Below, piece by piece: positions 8,802 through 16,867 of a stretch of DNA of 64,000 nucleotides. The DNA is taken from contig NZ_JAGINP010000013.1 in the NCBI RefSeq assembly GCF_017876155.1, positions 62,001 through 126,000 on the forward strand, read 5' to 3'. Each line of letters begins with the position of its first letter. Position 1 is the first letter of the stretch. The position numbers were made by a program, and so were the translations under genes. The notes under the pieces are model-generated. The model was given only the letters and a program-made list of their open reading frames with translations. It was not told the DNA's origin and did no database searches. Source of the DNA: Azospirillum rugosum. GTDB lineage: Bacteria; Pseudomonadota; Alphaproteobacteria; Azospirillales; Azospirillaceae.

Positions 8802-9812
8802 TCAGCTTGACACGCGCAGGCTCGGCGCGGCGGACTGGGCGGCGCGGCGGCTCTGCTCGTACTTGGCGAGGTTGCGCATCATCGTCTCCGACAGCATGTC
8901 CGGCGACACCGGCGTCATGACGTTGGGGGACGCGCCGTCCTGCACCTCCAGCTTCGGGGCGCCGCTGTCCGCCGCGCCGGCCGTGTCGGCGCGCTGCGCC
9001 TTCGCGCCTTGCGCCCGGCCGGCCTGGAGCGGCGCGGATTGGGCGTTGGCGAGGGTGGAGCCGGGCATCGGCGCCGCGAAGCGGGGGGCCGAGTGCTTGG
9101 CCATCATGGAGTTGGCGAGCGGGGTGTCGCGCGTCGGCATGCGCGAGGGGCCCGGCACGGCGCCGAGCGCGTCGCGCGGCGTCCCGCCGGCCAATCGCTG
9201 AGCGGAAGCCGCCTGGGCGCCCGCCTGGAGGCCGAGCGCCGCGGCGCTGGCGGCGCCCATGGGGTGGGCCGACGCCGGCGGCGTTGCGCTGGCGTTCAGG
9301 CGGACCGGCCGGTCCGACCCGGTCGGCTGGGGGACCGCCGCGGGGGCGGAGGAGCCCTGAACCGCGGCCAGGGCGTTGGCGACGGCCGTGTCCTCCGGCT
9401 TGGCCGCGACCTCCGTGGTGGCGCCTGGAGCGGCATCACCGCCGCCGAAGCCGAGCGCGGCCAGGACCTGGTCGCCGAGATCCTTGCCCTGGGCTTCCTC
9501 CACCACCGCGTTGGTGATGGAGGCCATGCCGCCGACCACGCCGCCGTACAGGATGCCGCCGATCACCTTCGAGGAGGTCTTGATCGTGTCGCCGGTCAGC
9601 TCGCGGTAGATGTTGCCGACGATGGGGAGGTGCTGAAGCGGGTTGATGACGTCCAGGAAGTCGTCGAAGGACATCTCGCCGCGGATCTCGACGCCGCGGC
9701 CGTTGTGGCCGTCGCTGATGACGGGGGACGGCGGCCGCTCGCGCGGCACCGCGCGCGCAACGGCCCCGGGGGCCGCGGCGGCGGTGTCGATGGTCGTGGC
9801 GTCGATGGCCAT
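8802..9812 (-). CDS. Ala-rich protein of unknown function
   Basis: A 336-residue product not recognised as a named family. Residues 40-110 look folded: GEMSFDDFLDVINPLQHLP, then GGILYGGVVGGMASITNAV, which resembles a small hydrophobic hairpin. The rest is Ala/Pro/Thr-rich and probably disordered, ending in a short charged segment near MLSETMMRNLAKYEQSRR. No signal peptide is seen. It is a single gene, with ribA on the same strand upstream. The conserved-looking core suggests membrane or filament association, which is inference. Confidence 0.7.
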   Translation of the reverse strand: MAIDATTIDTAAAAPGAVARAVPRERPPSPVISDGHNGRGVEIRGEMSFDDFLDVINPLQHLPIVGNIYRELTGDTIKTSSKVIGGILYGGVVGGMASITNAVVEEAQGKDLGDQVLAALGFGGGDAAPGATTEVAAKPEDTAVANALAAVQGSSAPAAVPQPTGSDRPVRLNASATPPASAHPMGAASAAALGLQAGAQAASAQRLAGGTPRDALGAVPGPSRMPTRDTPLANSMMAKHSAPRFAAPMPGSTLANAQSAPLQAGRAQGAKAQRADTAGAADSGAPKLEVQDGASPNVMTPVSPDMLSETMMRNLAKYEQSRRAAQSAAPSLRVSS

Positions 9813-9981
9813 GGTCGGTCTCCCGGCACTGAGTCCATCACCGGGTAAGCAACCGGCGTGCCAGTATTAGGGGCTGTTCCACCCCGGATTCCCGGCCGAT
9901 CGCGGGGAATCCCCTGCCGGCCCGGCAAAGGCTGCCGGGTGCCGGTTCATTCCTACCCTGTGGAGAGTCGAAGGTTCGCGA

Positions 9982-11127
9982 TCAGAACATGTGCCCGCTG
10001 CGCTCCGCCTTGGTGCGCAGGTAGCCTTCGTTGTGGCCGTTGGCCGGGAAGATGTGCGGGACGCGCTCCACCACCTCGATGCCGCAGCGGGCGAGCTGGC
10101 GCAGCTTCTCCGGGTTGTTGGTCATCAGCCGCACGCCGGCGAAGCCCAGCTGGCGCAGCATCTCCGCCGCCGGCAGATAGACGCGCTCGTCGGCCTCGAA
10201 GCCCAGGATCTCGTTGGCGTCGACCGTGTCGAAGCCGCGGTCCTGGATGCGGTAGGCGCGCAGCTTGTTGACCAGCCCGATGCCGCGCCCTTCCTGCGCC
10301 AGGTACAGCAGCACGCCGCTGCCCTGCCGCGCGATCTCCGCGATGGCGCCGCGCAGCTGCTCCCCGCAGTCGCAGCGCAAACTGCCCAGCAGGTCGCCGG
10401 TGAAGCATTCCGAATGCAGGCGGGCCAGCACCGGCTGGTCCGGGGCCGGGTTGCCGATGATGATGGCCAGATGCTCCGGCCCGCCGTCGATCGGGCGGAA
10501 GGCGACGATGCGCGTGTTCTCCGCGCCCGACAGCGGCACGCGGGCCTCCGCCACCTTGCGCAGGGTGCGCACGACGTGGATGCGGTAGTCGGCGATGTCG
10601 CGGGCGCGCACCAGAAGCAGGTCATGTTCCGCCGCCCAGTCCGCGGCCGAACCGCGGGGCTGGTCCGCGGCGTGGGCGACCACGGCGGCCGGCAGCAGCC
10701 GCGCCAGCCGGGCCAGATCCACCGCCGCCGCCTCGCGGGATCCCGGCTCCACCGCCGCGGCGGTCAGGCCGGCGGGCAGCGCGCCGTGCGGCGTGTGCTC
10801 CGGGTCGGCCAGCGCGTGCGCCTCGTCCGCAGTCAGGCAGCGGGGCAGCGACAGGGCGACGACGCCCGTCCCCTCCTCCATCAGCTTCAGCACGGTGGCC
10901 CGGCGCCGCGTGACGGCCAGCAGCGGCGTGCCGCCGGTCAGGCGCTTCAGCCGGTCCACCGCGTCGATCGCCACGGATTCCACGGAAACGGCGGCGCCGA
11001 CGGACCCGTCGGCCGTCTCGATGGCGACGACCTCACCCCGGCGCATCGCGGCCAGCGCCCGGTCGACCGCGCGCATGGCGGCTTCGTCGATGGGAAGGGC
11101 GGGTTCGGTGGTCAGTTCGGCCTGCAT
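9982..11127 (-). CDS. ribA: GTP cyclohydrolase II with vestigial N-terminal RibB-like domain
   Basis: First committed step of riboflavin synthesis: GTP to the diaminopyrimidine product plus formate. The C-terminal 200 residues hold the zinc site Cys-x10-Cys-x-Cys in HSECFTGDLLGSLRCDCGEQ, then YLAQEGRGIGL and the ribose/phosphate-binding region through LMTNNPEKL. The N-terminal 180 residues resemble DHBP synthase in layout, but the acidic active-site stretch (DDEDRENEGD in RibB) is replaced by ETADGSVGAAVS, so that half is unlikely to make the four-carbon unit. Total length is 381 residues from the ATG at 11127. The open frame continues far upstream without coding sense. Confidence 0.9.
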   Translation of the reverse strand: MQAELTTEPALPIDEAAMRAVDRALAAMRRGEVVAIETADGSVGAAVSVESVAIDAVDRLKRLTGGTPLLAVTRRRATVLKLMEEGTGVVALSLPRCLTADEAHALADPEHTPHGALPAGLTAAAVEPGSREAAAVDLARLARLLPAAVVAHAADQPRGSAADWAAEHDLLLVRARDIADYRIHVVRTLRKVAEARVPLSGAENTRIVAFRPIDGGPEHLAIIIGNPAPDQPVLARLHSECFTGDLLGSLRCDCGEQLRGAIAEIARQGSGVLLYLAQEGRGIGLVNKLRAYRIQDRGFDTVDANEILGFEADERVYLPAAEMLRQLGFAGVRLMTNNPEKLRQLARCGIEVVERVPHIFPANGHNEGYLRTKAERSGHMF

Positions 11128-11354
11128 GGGGGACTTCGCTTGAGACGCGCTGGCGCGGGACGAAAAACCGAGACATAGGCTCGGTCGCGGCGGAAGCAAA
11201 GCGCAGGAGGCGCACCCCTGTCCAGCGAATCCCGCGCGCCACACCGTTGCTGAACGCGCAACGACCACCGGAAGGCGGGCGGAAGGCCGGCCTGTGCAGA
11301 GGATCCCGGCCTGCGGTATGATGCCGCCTGACCAGCCTTGGGGGAGCGCTCGCC

Positions 11355-11858
11355 ATGCCGGATCGTCCGGTCCTGCACCATCTGTCGCCGGCAGGCCGGC
11401 CCGCCGACGGTTATGGCCAAAACCTTGTCGATGCGCTGGCCGCGGCAGGCTGGCGCGTCGCGGAGACCGCCCTGCCCGGCGCCTACCCCCGTGTCGACCA
11501 ATCCGCCATCCTGGCCGCGGACATCGCGCTGTCCCGCCTGCCGGACGGCGCCTGGGTGCTGGTGGACGGGCTGGCCCTGCCCGGCCTGGCCGGCGGAATC
11601 GCCCTCGACAGCCGCCGCCTGCGCTTCGTGGCGCTGGTGGAGCAACCGCTGTGGCGCGATCCCGGCCTGGCGGCGGACGAGGCGGCGGCCCTGCGCAACC
11701 TGGAGCAGGGCGCGCTGGCGCTGATGCGCCGCGTCCTGGTGCCCTCCCCCGCCGTCGCGGCGGAGATGGCCGCGCTCGGCCTTCCCGGCAACATGGTCGC
11801 CGTGGTTTCGCCGGACGGCGACGGAGCCCTGCGGCTGGCCGCGCTGCTCGACGCGTGA
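11355..11858 (+). CDS. Glycosyltransferase family 4 N-terminal-domain-like protein
   Basis: A 167-residue protein that looks like only the N-terminal Rossmann half of a GT-B glycosyltransferase: GYGQNLVDALAAAGWRV, then VLVDGLALPG, RFVALVEQPLW and VLVPSPAVAAEMAALG, followed by a stop where the nucleotide-sugar-binding C-domain should begin. No remnant of that C-domain is seen before the regulator gene 63 bp downstream. It is either a degraded transferase or a stand-alone domain. It is divergent from ribA and probably co-transcribed with the response regulator. Confidence 0.65.
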   Translation: MPDRPVLHHLSPAGRPADGYGQNLVDALAAAGWRVAETALPGAYPRVDQSAILAADIALSRLPDGAWVLVDGLALPGLAGGIALDSRRLRFVALVEQPLWRDPGLAADEAAALRNLEQGALALMRRVLVPSPAVAAEMAALGLPGNMVAVVSPDGDGALRLAALLDA

Positions 11859-11921
11859 GCGAAGACAAGCGCGCGGACCCCGTGGTAAGGTCCGGCCCGA
11901 GCCAACGGTGAACGCCTCCGC

Positions 11922-12611
11922 ATGACGCTTGCGAAACGCATCCTCCTCGTCGACGACGACATCGCCCTGAGGCAATCCCTCGCCGAACAGCTCCAGCTCC
12001 TGGAGGAATTCGACACGGTGGAGGCCGGCGACGGCGCGTCCGCGCTGGCCGTGGCGCGCGAGGGAAGCTTCTCCGCCATCCTGCTCGACGTCGGGCTGCC
12101 CGACATGGACGGCCGCGACCTGTGCCGCCTGCTGCGGCGCGAGGGCGTGCGCTGCCCGGTCATCATGCTGACCGCCGCCACGTCGGACGCCGACACCATC
12201 CTGGGGCTCGATTCCGGGGCCAGCGACTATGTCAGCAAGCCCTTCCGCATGGGCGTGCTGCTGGCCCGGCTGCGCGCGCAGCTGCGCGTGTTCGAGCAGA
12301 CGGAGGACGCGGTCTTCGCCATCGGCCCCTACAGCTTCCGCCCGGCGGCCAAGCTGCTGCTGGAGGAAGGCCGGAACCGCAAGATCCGCCTGACCGAGAA
12401 GGAAACGGCGATCCTGAAATACCTGTACCGGGCCGGCGACGCGGTGGTCGGGCGCGAGACGCTGCTGGGCGAGGTCTGGGGCTACAACGCCGCGGTCACC
12501 ACCCACACGCTGGAAACGCACGTCTACCGCCTGCGCCAGAAGATCGAGCGCGACCCGTCCAACGCCGAAATCCTGGTGACCGAGCCCGGCGGCTACCGCC
12601 TGGTTCCGTGA
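11922..12611 (+). CDS. OmpR-family response regulator
   Basis: A 229-residue two-domain regulator. The receiver holds the acidic pair Asp11-Asp12, the phospho-acceptor Asp56 in LLDVGLPDMDG and Lys106 in DYVSKPF. The C-terminal winged helix (about 130-229) has LTEKETAILKYL and VTTHTLETHVYRLRQKIE, the recognition helix of OmpR/PhoB types. No histidine kinase is adjacent, so it is an orphan in this window. Its last 19 bp overlap the 3' end of the convergent minus-strand HTH gene. Confidence 0.92.
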   Translation: MTLAKRILLVDDDIALRQSLAEQLQLLEEFDTVEAGDGASALAVAREGSFSAILLDVGLPDMDGRDLCRLLRREGVRCPVIMLTAATSDADTILGLDSGASDYVSKPFRMGVLLARLRAQLRVFEQTEDAVFAIGPYSFRPAAKLLLEEGRNRKIRLTEKETAILKYLYRAGDAVVGRETLLGEVWGYNAAVTTHTLETHVYRLRQKIERDPSNAEILVTEPGGYRLVP

Positions 12612-13345
12612 CGGTCGCCCACACGGTCCGATCCTGAACGGTCGGAGATGGTGACCGCGACCGGATAGCCCATCCAGCGCCGCCGCGGCCCGTGCGGGGC
12701 GCCCCCAAGCTTTGCCTGACCGTGCCGCGCAGGCCCGCCTCCCCACAGGCCGCGCCCGCGGGGCACCACCGGCAGCAGCCGGATCTTCCGCCCGACGATG
12801 GCCAGCCGCCGGCGCCAGTGCGCCACCAGCTTCGGCGAGGTGCCGACCCGGCGCGCGATCTCGTGGTCGGCCAGAAGGGCGCTGCCCGGGTCCTGCAGCT
12901 GGTCCAGGATCGCGCGGCGCTTGTCGGCGCTGGTGTGGCGGCTGTGCTTGCGCTCCAGCGCCTTGCCGAGGTCCCAGAGCTTCTCCGCCGTCTCGCGGGC
13001 CAGCGTGCGCCAGCGGTCGGCCTCTTCCCGGTGACGCTCCATGTCGCCGCTGGACTTCTCCAGCTGCCGCTTCAGCCCGGCGATCTCCAGCTCCAGGTCG
13101 CGCACCTGCCGGCGCAGGCCCTGCACCAGCTGGTCGGGCGGCGGCGGCCGGTCGGGGGGTGCTGCGGCGGTAGACGCGGCCGCTGCGGCAACCGGAGCGG
13201 GGCCGGCGGCACCGCGCGCCAGATCGCGGAAGGACATCCCGGCCCGCGACAGCATGATGCGGGCGGCCCTCAGGGCGGACAGCGCCTCGCCCTGGTGGTC
13301 CGACTCGGCCATGGCGAGAACTTTGGCGAGCTTGTCAGGATCCAT
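12593..13345 (-). CDS. DUF2786-like / coiled-coil / HTH protein
   Basis: A 250-residue protein. Residues 1-45 (MDPDKLAKVLAMAESDHQGE, then ALRAARIMLSRAGMSFRDLA) resemble the DUF2786 N-terminal helical domain found on phage- and DNA-associated proteins. A Pro/Ala linker follows, then a coiled coil of about 40 residues (LVQGLRRQVRDLELEIAGLK) and a helix-turn-helix-like segment (HEIARRVGTSPKLVAHWRRR). The C-terminus is basic and low in complexity. A DNA-binding role is likely but its target is unknown. The start at 13345 is chosen because the domain begins there; the upstream extension is Arg-rich noise. Confidence 0.6.
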   Translation of the reverse strand: MDPDKLAKVLAMAESDHQGEALSALRAARIMLSRAGMSFRDLARGAAGPAPVAAAAASTAAAPPDRPPPPDQLVQGLRRQVRDLELEIAGLKRQLEKSSGDMERHREEADRWRTLARETAEKLWDLGKALERKHSRHTSADKRRAILDQLQDPGSALLADHEIARRVGTSPKLVAHWRRRLAIVGRKIRLLPVVPRGRGLWGGGPARHGQAKLGGAPHGPRRRWMGYPVAVTISDRSGSDRVGDRHGTRR

Positions 13346-13370
13346 CCGTCGATCGGGGTCCGGAGGCGGT

Positions 13371-13490
13371 TCATCGCGCCGGCCGGCGCGAGAGCTTCTG
13401 TCTACCACATCCGATCGGATTCGGCACCTCCACATGTCGTCGGTGGTGATCCTCCTTCGATTGTAGCTTTTCGGGTTTGTCTTTTCCCAT
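13371..13490 (-). CDS. Possible 39-residue basic protein
   Basis: A short ORF beginning MGKDKPEKLQSKEDHHRRHV, hydrophilic and basic, ending in QKLSRRPAR. GGAG lies seven bases before the ATG at 13490, and the stop is 25 bp before the start of the DUF2786-like gene, so the two could form an operon. No family is recognised. It may be a real small protein or a chance frame in the divergent promoter region. Confidence 0.35.
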   Translation of the reverse strand: MGKDKPEKLQSKEDHHRRHVEVPNPIGCGRQKLSRRPAR

Positions 13491-13646
13491 GGGGTTCTCC
13501 CATAGCGTTAGGCGAACAACCAGTCCGTGTGGACCGGCGCCGCACGGACGCCTGTGCCCGCCGATCGGATGTTCACAAAATGTCCGTGGACGCAATTATC
13601 CTTTTCGCTCGACTTGGGCCGCCCGCCCCGCCAAATTGGTGGTACC

Positions 13647-14534
13647 ATGACGGCCATCATCGTGTCCGACACCGCCGCCCCGCCGGAATCCACCCAGCCG
13701 GATTTTACGGCGCGCTTCTGGGGCGTCCGCGGCAGCATCGCATCCCCCGGCCCGGACACGCTCCGCTACGGCGGCAACACCCCTTGCGTCGAGGTCCGCT
13801 GCGGCGACGCCCTGCTGATCCTGGACGCCGGCACCGGCATCCGGCCCCTGGGGGAGGCGCTGGTGCGGGAGGCGCTGGTGCGCCAGGGCGCCACCGACAT
13901 CGACCTGCTGCTGACGCACAGCCACCTGGACCACATCTGCGGCCTGCCCTTCTTCGCGCCGGCCTTCCACGCCGGCAGCCGGCTGCGCATCAGCGCCGGC
14001 CATCTGGAGCCCGGGCGGACCATCCGATCCGTCCTGCAATGCATGATGGCGTCGCCGCTGTTCCCGGTGCCGGTGGAGATCTTCCGGGCCGACTGTTCCT
14101 TCCACGACTTCGTCGCCGGCGAGACGCTCCACCCGAAGCCGGGCGTCACCGTGCGCACCGGCCGGCTGAACCACCCGGATGGGGCGACCGGCTACCGGGT
14201 GGAGTTCGCGGGGCGCAGCCTGTGCTACGTCACCGACACGGAGCATCCGGCGGAGGGGCGCGACGCGGCGGTGGTGGAGCTGGCGCGCGGCGCCGACCTG
14301 CTGATCTACGACAGCACCTACACCGACGCGGAGTATCCGGCCCATGCCGGCTGGGGCCACTCGACCTGGCAGGAGGCGCTGCGCGTCGCCGAGGCCGCGG
14401 GGGTCGGCCGCGCGGTGATCTTCCACCACGACCCGAAGCGCACGGACGATGAGCTGGACGCCATCGCCGCCGCCGCCGAGGCCGCCCGCCCCGGCACCAT
14501 CGTCGCCCGCGAAGGCATGGTGCTGGCGCCCTGA
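13647..14534 (+). CDS. MBL-fold metallo-hydrolase
   Basis: A 295-residue metallo-beta-lactamase-fold enzyme with the metal-binding motif His91-x-His93-x-Asp95-His96, a later TDTEH Asp and an IFHHDP His. The opening FWGVRGSIASPGPDTLRYGG is typical of the PhnP/RNase Z-like subgroup that includes cyclic-phosphate phosphodiesterases. A cyclic nucleotide or phosphate diester is the likely substrate class (family knowledge); the exact one is unknown. GGTGG before the ATG at 13647 is the likely ribosome site. Cytoplasmic, as no signal peptide is seen. Confidence 0.85.
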   Translation: MTAIIVSDTAAPPESTQPDFTARFWGVRGSIASPGPDTLRYGGNTPCVEVRCGDALLILDAGTGIRPLGEALVREALVRQGATDIDLLLTHSHLDHICGLPFFAPAFHAGSRLRISAGHLEPGRTIRSVLQCMMASPLFPVPVEIFRADCSFHDFVAGETLHPKPGVTVRTGRLNHPDGATGYRVEFAGRSLCYVTDTEHPAEGRDAAVVELARGADLLIYDSTYTDAEYPAHAGWGHSTWQEALRVAEAAGVGRAVIFHHDPKRTDDELDAIAAAAEAARPGTIVAREGMVLAP

Positions 14535-14701
14535 CCGGGAAAGGCCCCGCGCGTCTGGGTCGTATATCGCTCGTCAGTGATGTTTTTCCGCCACAAACAA
14601 GGAATTCGCACAGGCGCGCGGTGACTTGTCACTGCTGCATCATGTGACAATTATGGTATTCAGGATCGCATGCAACCACAGGGGGAACTCTGGGGAGAAT
14701 G

Positions 14702-15682
14702 ATGCGGTCTTTTCTGCGGCTTTCCATGCTTGGCGCGCTTGCCGGCGGTTGTCTTGCCGGCTGCGCCTCCACCCCTGCTCCCCAGGTGACGCTCGTCGGC
14801 GACCAGCGCTCGATCACGCTTTACCATCCCGCCAGCGGGGAGATGGTCAACGTGACCTACTGGCGCCCTGATGGCTACGACCGTGCGGCCCTGCAGCAGA
14901 TATCCGCGCTGTTCCGCGACCGCCGCACCGGGGAAGCGATCCCCGTCGATCCCGCGCTGGTCGATATGCTGGTGGAGCTGCGTCAGCGCTGCGGCGCGTC
15001 GGCGGACACGCCGATCTACCTGACCTCCGGCTTCCGGTCGCAGGCGACCAACGCGGCGCTGGCCCGCAGCAACGGGAACGTGGCCGAGCACAGCTACCAC
15101 ATGCGCGCCCAGGCCGCGGACATCTACATCCCCGGCGTCGCCCCCCGCCGGCTCGCCGACGAGGCTGCGGCCATGCAGCGCGGCGGCTATGCGCTCTACG
15201 CCCACACCGGGCACGTCCATGTGGACACCGGCCCCTTCCGCACCTGGACTCCCAAGGGCGGGGAGCAGCGCCTGCCCCCGGCCCTCCTGGAGGCGCGGGT
15301 CAACACCCCCTACAAGCCGCCGACGTCCAAGACCGCCCCAGCCCTGCCGCCAGTCGAGGTTGCCAAGGTGGAGCCGCCGCAACCGGCCCCCGCCGTGCGG
15401 GAGACGCAGGTCGCCCAGGCCGATCTGGACCGGCTCGTGGACACGGTGGCGGACGCCGACCCCGTCCCGGCGCCCGCCCCGGCCGCCGCCCCGACTCCTG
15501 TCGCCCCTCCGGCCGCCGCGCCCGCGCCGCGCAAGCCGGCCCCGGCGTCGGTGAACATCGTGGCCGCGCGCGTCGTTCCGGGCAGCAAGGCCGAACCCGA
15601 CCTGGCCCGCGTCCGCTACGTCCTCGCCCAGCTCAAGGACCAGCCGGCGCCGGTCCTGGCCGTGGCGAGGCGGAAACCCTGA
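14702..15682 (+). CDS. DUF882 / YcbK-type peptidase M15 lipoprotein
   Basis: About 326 residues. The N-terminus is a lipoprotein signal with lipobox Leu-Ala-Gly-Cys at about residue 20. The middle (LYHPASGEMVNVTYW, then YLTSGFRS, EHSYHMRAQAADIYIPG and HTGHVHVDTGPFRTW) carries the His/Asp zinc ligands of the DUF882 branch of M15 peptidases, which act on peptidoglycan peptides or related substrates. The last 120 residues are a Pro/Ala-rich tail, probably spanning the periplasm. GGGGAG upstream and a tandem ATGATG leave 14699 or 14702 as start; spacing favours 14702. Its stop shares the TGATCA palindrome with the convergent permease gene. Confidence 0.87.
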   Translation: MRSFLRLSMLGALAGGCLAGCASTPAPQVTLVGDQRSITLYHPASGEMVNVTYWRPDGYDRAALQQISALFRDRRTGEAIPVDPALVDMLVELRQRCGASADTPIYLTSGFRSQATNAALARSNGNVAEHSYHMRAQAADIYIPGVAPRRLADEAAAMQRGGYALYAHTGHVHVDTGPFRTWTPKGGEQRLPPALLEARVNTPYKPPTSKTAPALPPVEVAKVEPPQPAPAVRETQVAQADLDRLVDTVADADPVPAPAPAAAPTPVAPPAAAPAPRKPAPASVNIVAARVVPGSKAEPDLARVRYVLAQLKDQPAPVLAVARRKP

Positions 15683-16867
15683 TCACCGATACGGATCCGC
15701 CGCGTCCCGCAAGCCGTCGCCAAGGAAGTTGAAGCTTAGCACGGTGACGATCACCGGGACCACCGGCAGCATCAGCCAGGGGTAGAGCGCCACCACGTTG
15801 ATGTTCTGCGCCTCGGTCAGCAGGACGCCCCAGCTGGTGATCGGCGGGCGCAGGCCCAGGCCCAGGAAGGACAGGGCGGTCTCGCCCAGGATCATGCCGG
15901 GGATGGCCAGGGTCGCGGACGCGATCAGGTGGCTCATGAAGCTCGGCAGCAGGTGGCGGCCGATGATGCGGGAGGGTTTGGCGCCCATCAGCTGGGCCGC
16001 GGTGGTGAAGTCCTCCTCGCGGAGCGCCAGCAGCTTCGACCGCACCGCGCGGGCGAGGCCTGTCCATTCCAGCAGTCCCAGGATCACCGTGATCCCGAAA
16101 TAGACGAAGATCGGGTTCCAGGTGACGGGCAATGCCGCCGACAAGGCCATCCACAGCGGCAGCTCCGGGAAGGAGCGGATGATCTCGATCAGGCGCTGGA
16201 TCAGGTTGTCCACCCAGCCGCCGTAATAGCCGGCGATGCCGCCGATGGTGATGCCCAGCACGAAGCTGACCGTGATGCCGATCAGGCCGATGGTCAGCGA
16301 GATGCGCGTGCCGTAGATCATGCGCGACAGCAGGTCGCGGCCCAGCCGGTCGGTGCCCAGCAGGAACAGCGTCCCGCCCTCCGCCGGGCAGGCGAGGTGC
16401 CAATTGGTCTCCACCAAGCCCCAGAACTGGTAGGGGTCGCCGCGGCAGACGAAGCGGATCGGCTGCACCTTGGCGGGGTCGGGCGTGTATTCGCGCCGCA
16501 GCGTCTCCAGGTCCAGATTGTAGCGGTAGCCGTAGACGAAGGGCCCGACGAACTGGCCCTCGTGGAACAGGTGCACCGCCTGCGGCGGGGCGTGGATGAA
16601 GCGGGAATGGCGGCTGTCCACCGCGTAGGGCGCCAGGACCTCGCTCACCAGCGTGGAGGCGTAGAGCAGCAGCAGGATCACGCCGGAGATCACCGCCAGC
16701 CGGTGCCGCCGCAGCTTCCACCAGACCATCCACCACTGGGACGCGGTGGTGAAGCGCTCCTGCTCCGGCGACAGGTGCTCCACCTCCTCCGGGTCCCAGG
16801 GGGCGGTGTCCACCCGGTGGGGCAGGCGGTCGTCGGGCGCCAGACGGTCTTGTGTGGTGTCGGTCAT
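15683..16867 (-). CDS. Peptide-type ABC importer permease (DppC/OppC-like)
   Basis: A 394-residue inner-membrane permease with one TM helix near residue 60, an unusually long periplasmic loop (about 80-185) that mentions no known motif, then five TM helices. The EAA-type coupling loop is visible as AAQLMGAKPSRIIGRHLLP. It pairs with the downstream-named DppB-like permease, which it overlaps by 4 bp (ATGA). It is the last gene of the transporter operon and ends flush against the DUF882 gene. The substrate class (oligopeptide, opine or similar) is inferred from family only. Confidence 0.9.
   Translation of the reverse strand: MTDTTQDRLAPDDRLPHRVDTAPWDPEEVEHLSPEQERFTTASQWWMVWWKLRRHRLAVISGVILLLLYASTLVSEVLAPYAVDSRHSRFIHAPPQAVHLFHEGQFVGPFVYGYRYNLDLETLRREYTPDPAKVQPIRFVCRGDPYQFWGLVETNWHLACPAEGGTLFLLGTDRLGRDLLSRMIYGTRISLTIGLIGITVSFVLGITIGGIAGYYGGWVDNLIQRLIEIIRSFPELPLWMALSAALPVTWNPIFVYFGITVILGLLEWTGLARAVRSKLLALREEDFTTAAQLMGAKPSRIIGRHLLPSFMSHLIASATLAIPGMILGETALSFLGLGLRPPITSWGVLLTEAQNINVVALYPWLMLPVVPVIVTVLSFNFLGDGLRDAADPYR

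Noticed and set aside
9813..11354. FMN riboswitch near ribA
   Set aside because: The AGGGGCA/GGTGAAATTCC-type conserved segments were not found upstream of ribA.
11128..11868. N-terminal extension of ribA by about 250 codons
   Set aside because: The extension is Arg/Pro/Ala-rich, overlaps the divergent glycosyltransferase-like gene, and lacks a ribosome site; the RibA fold starts at 11127.
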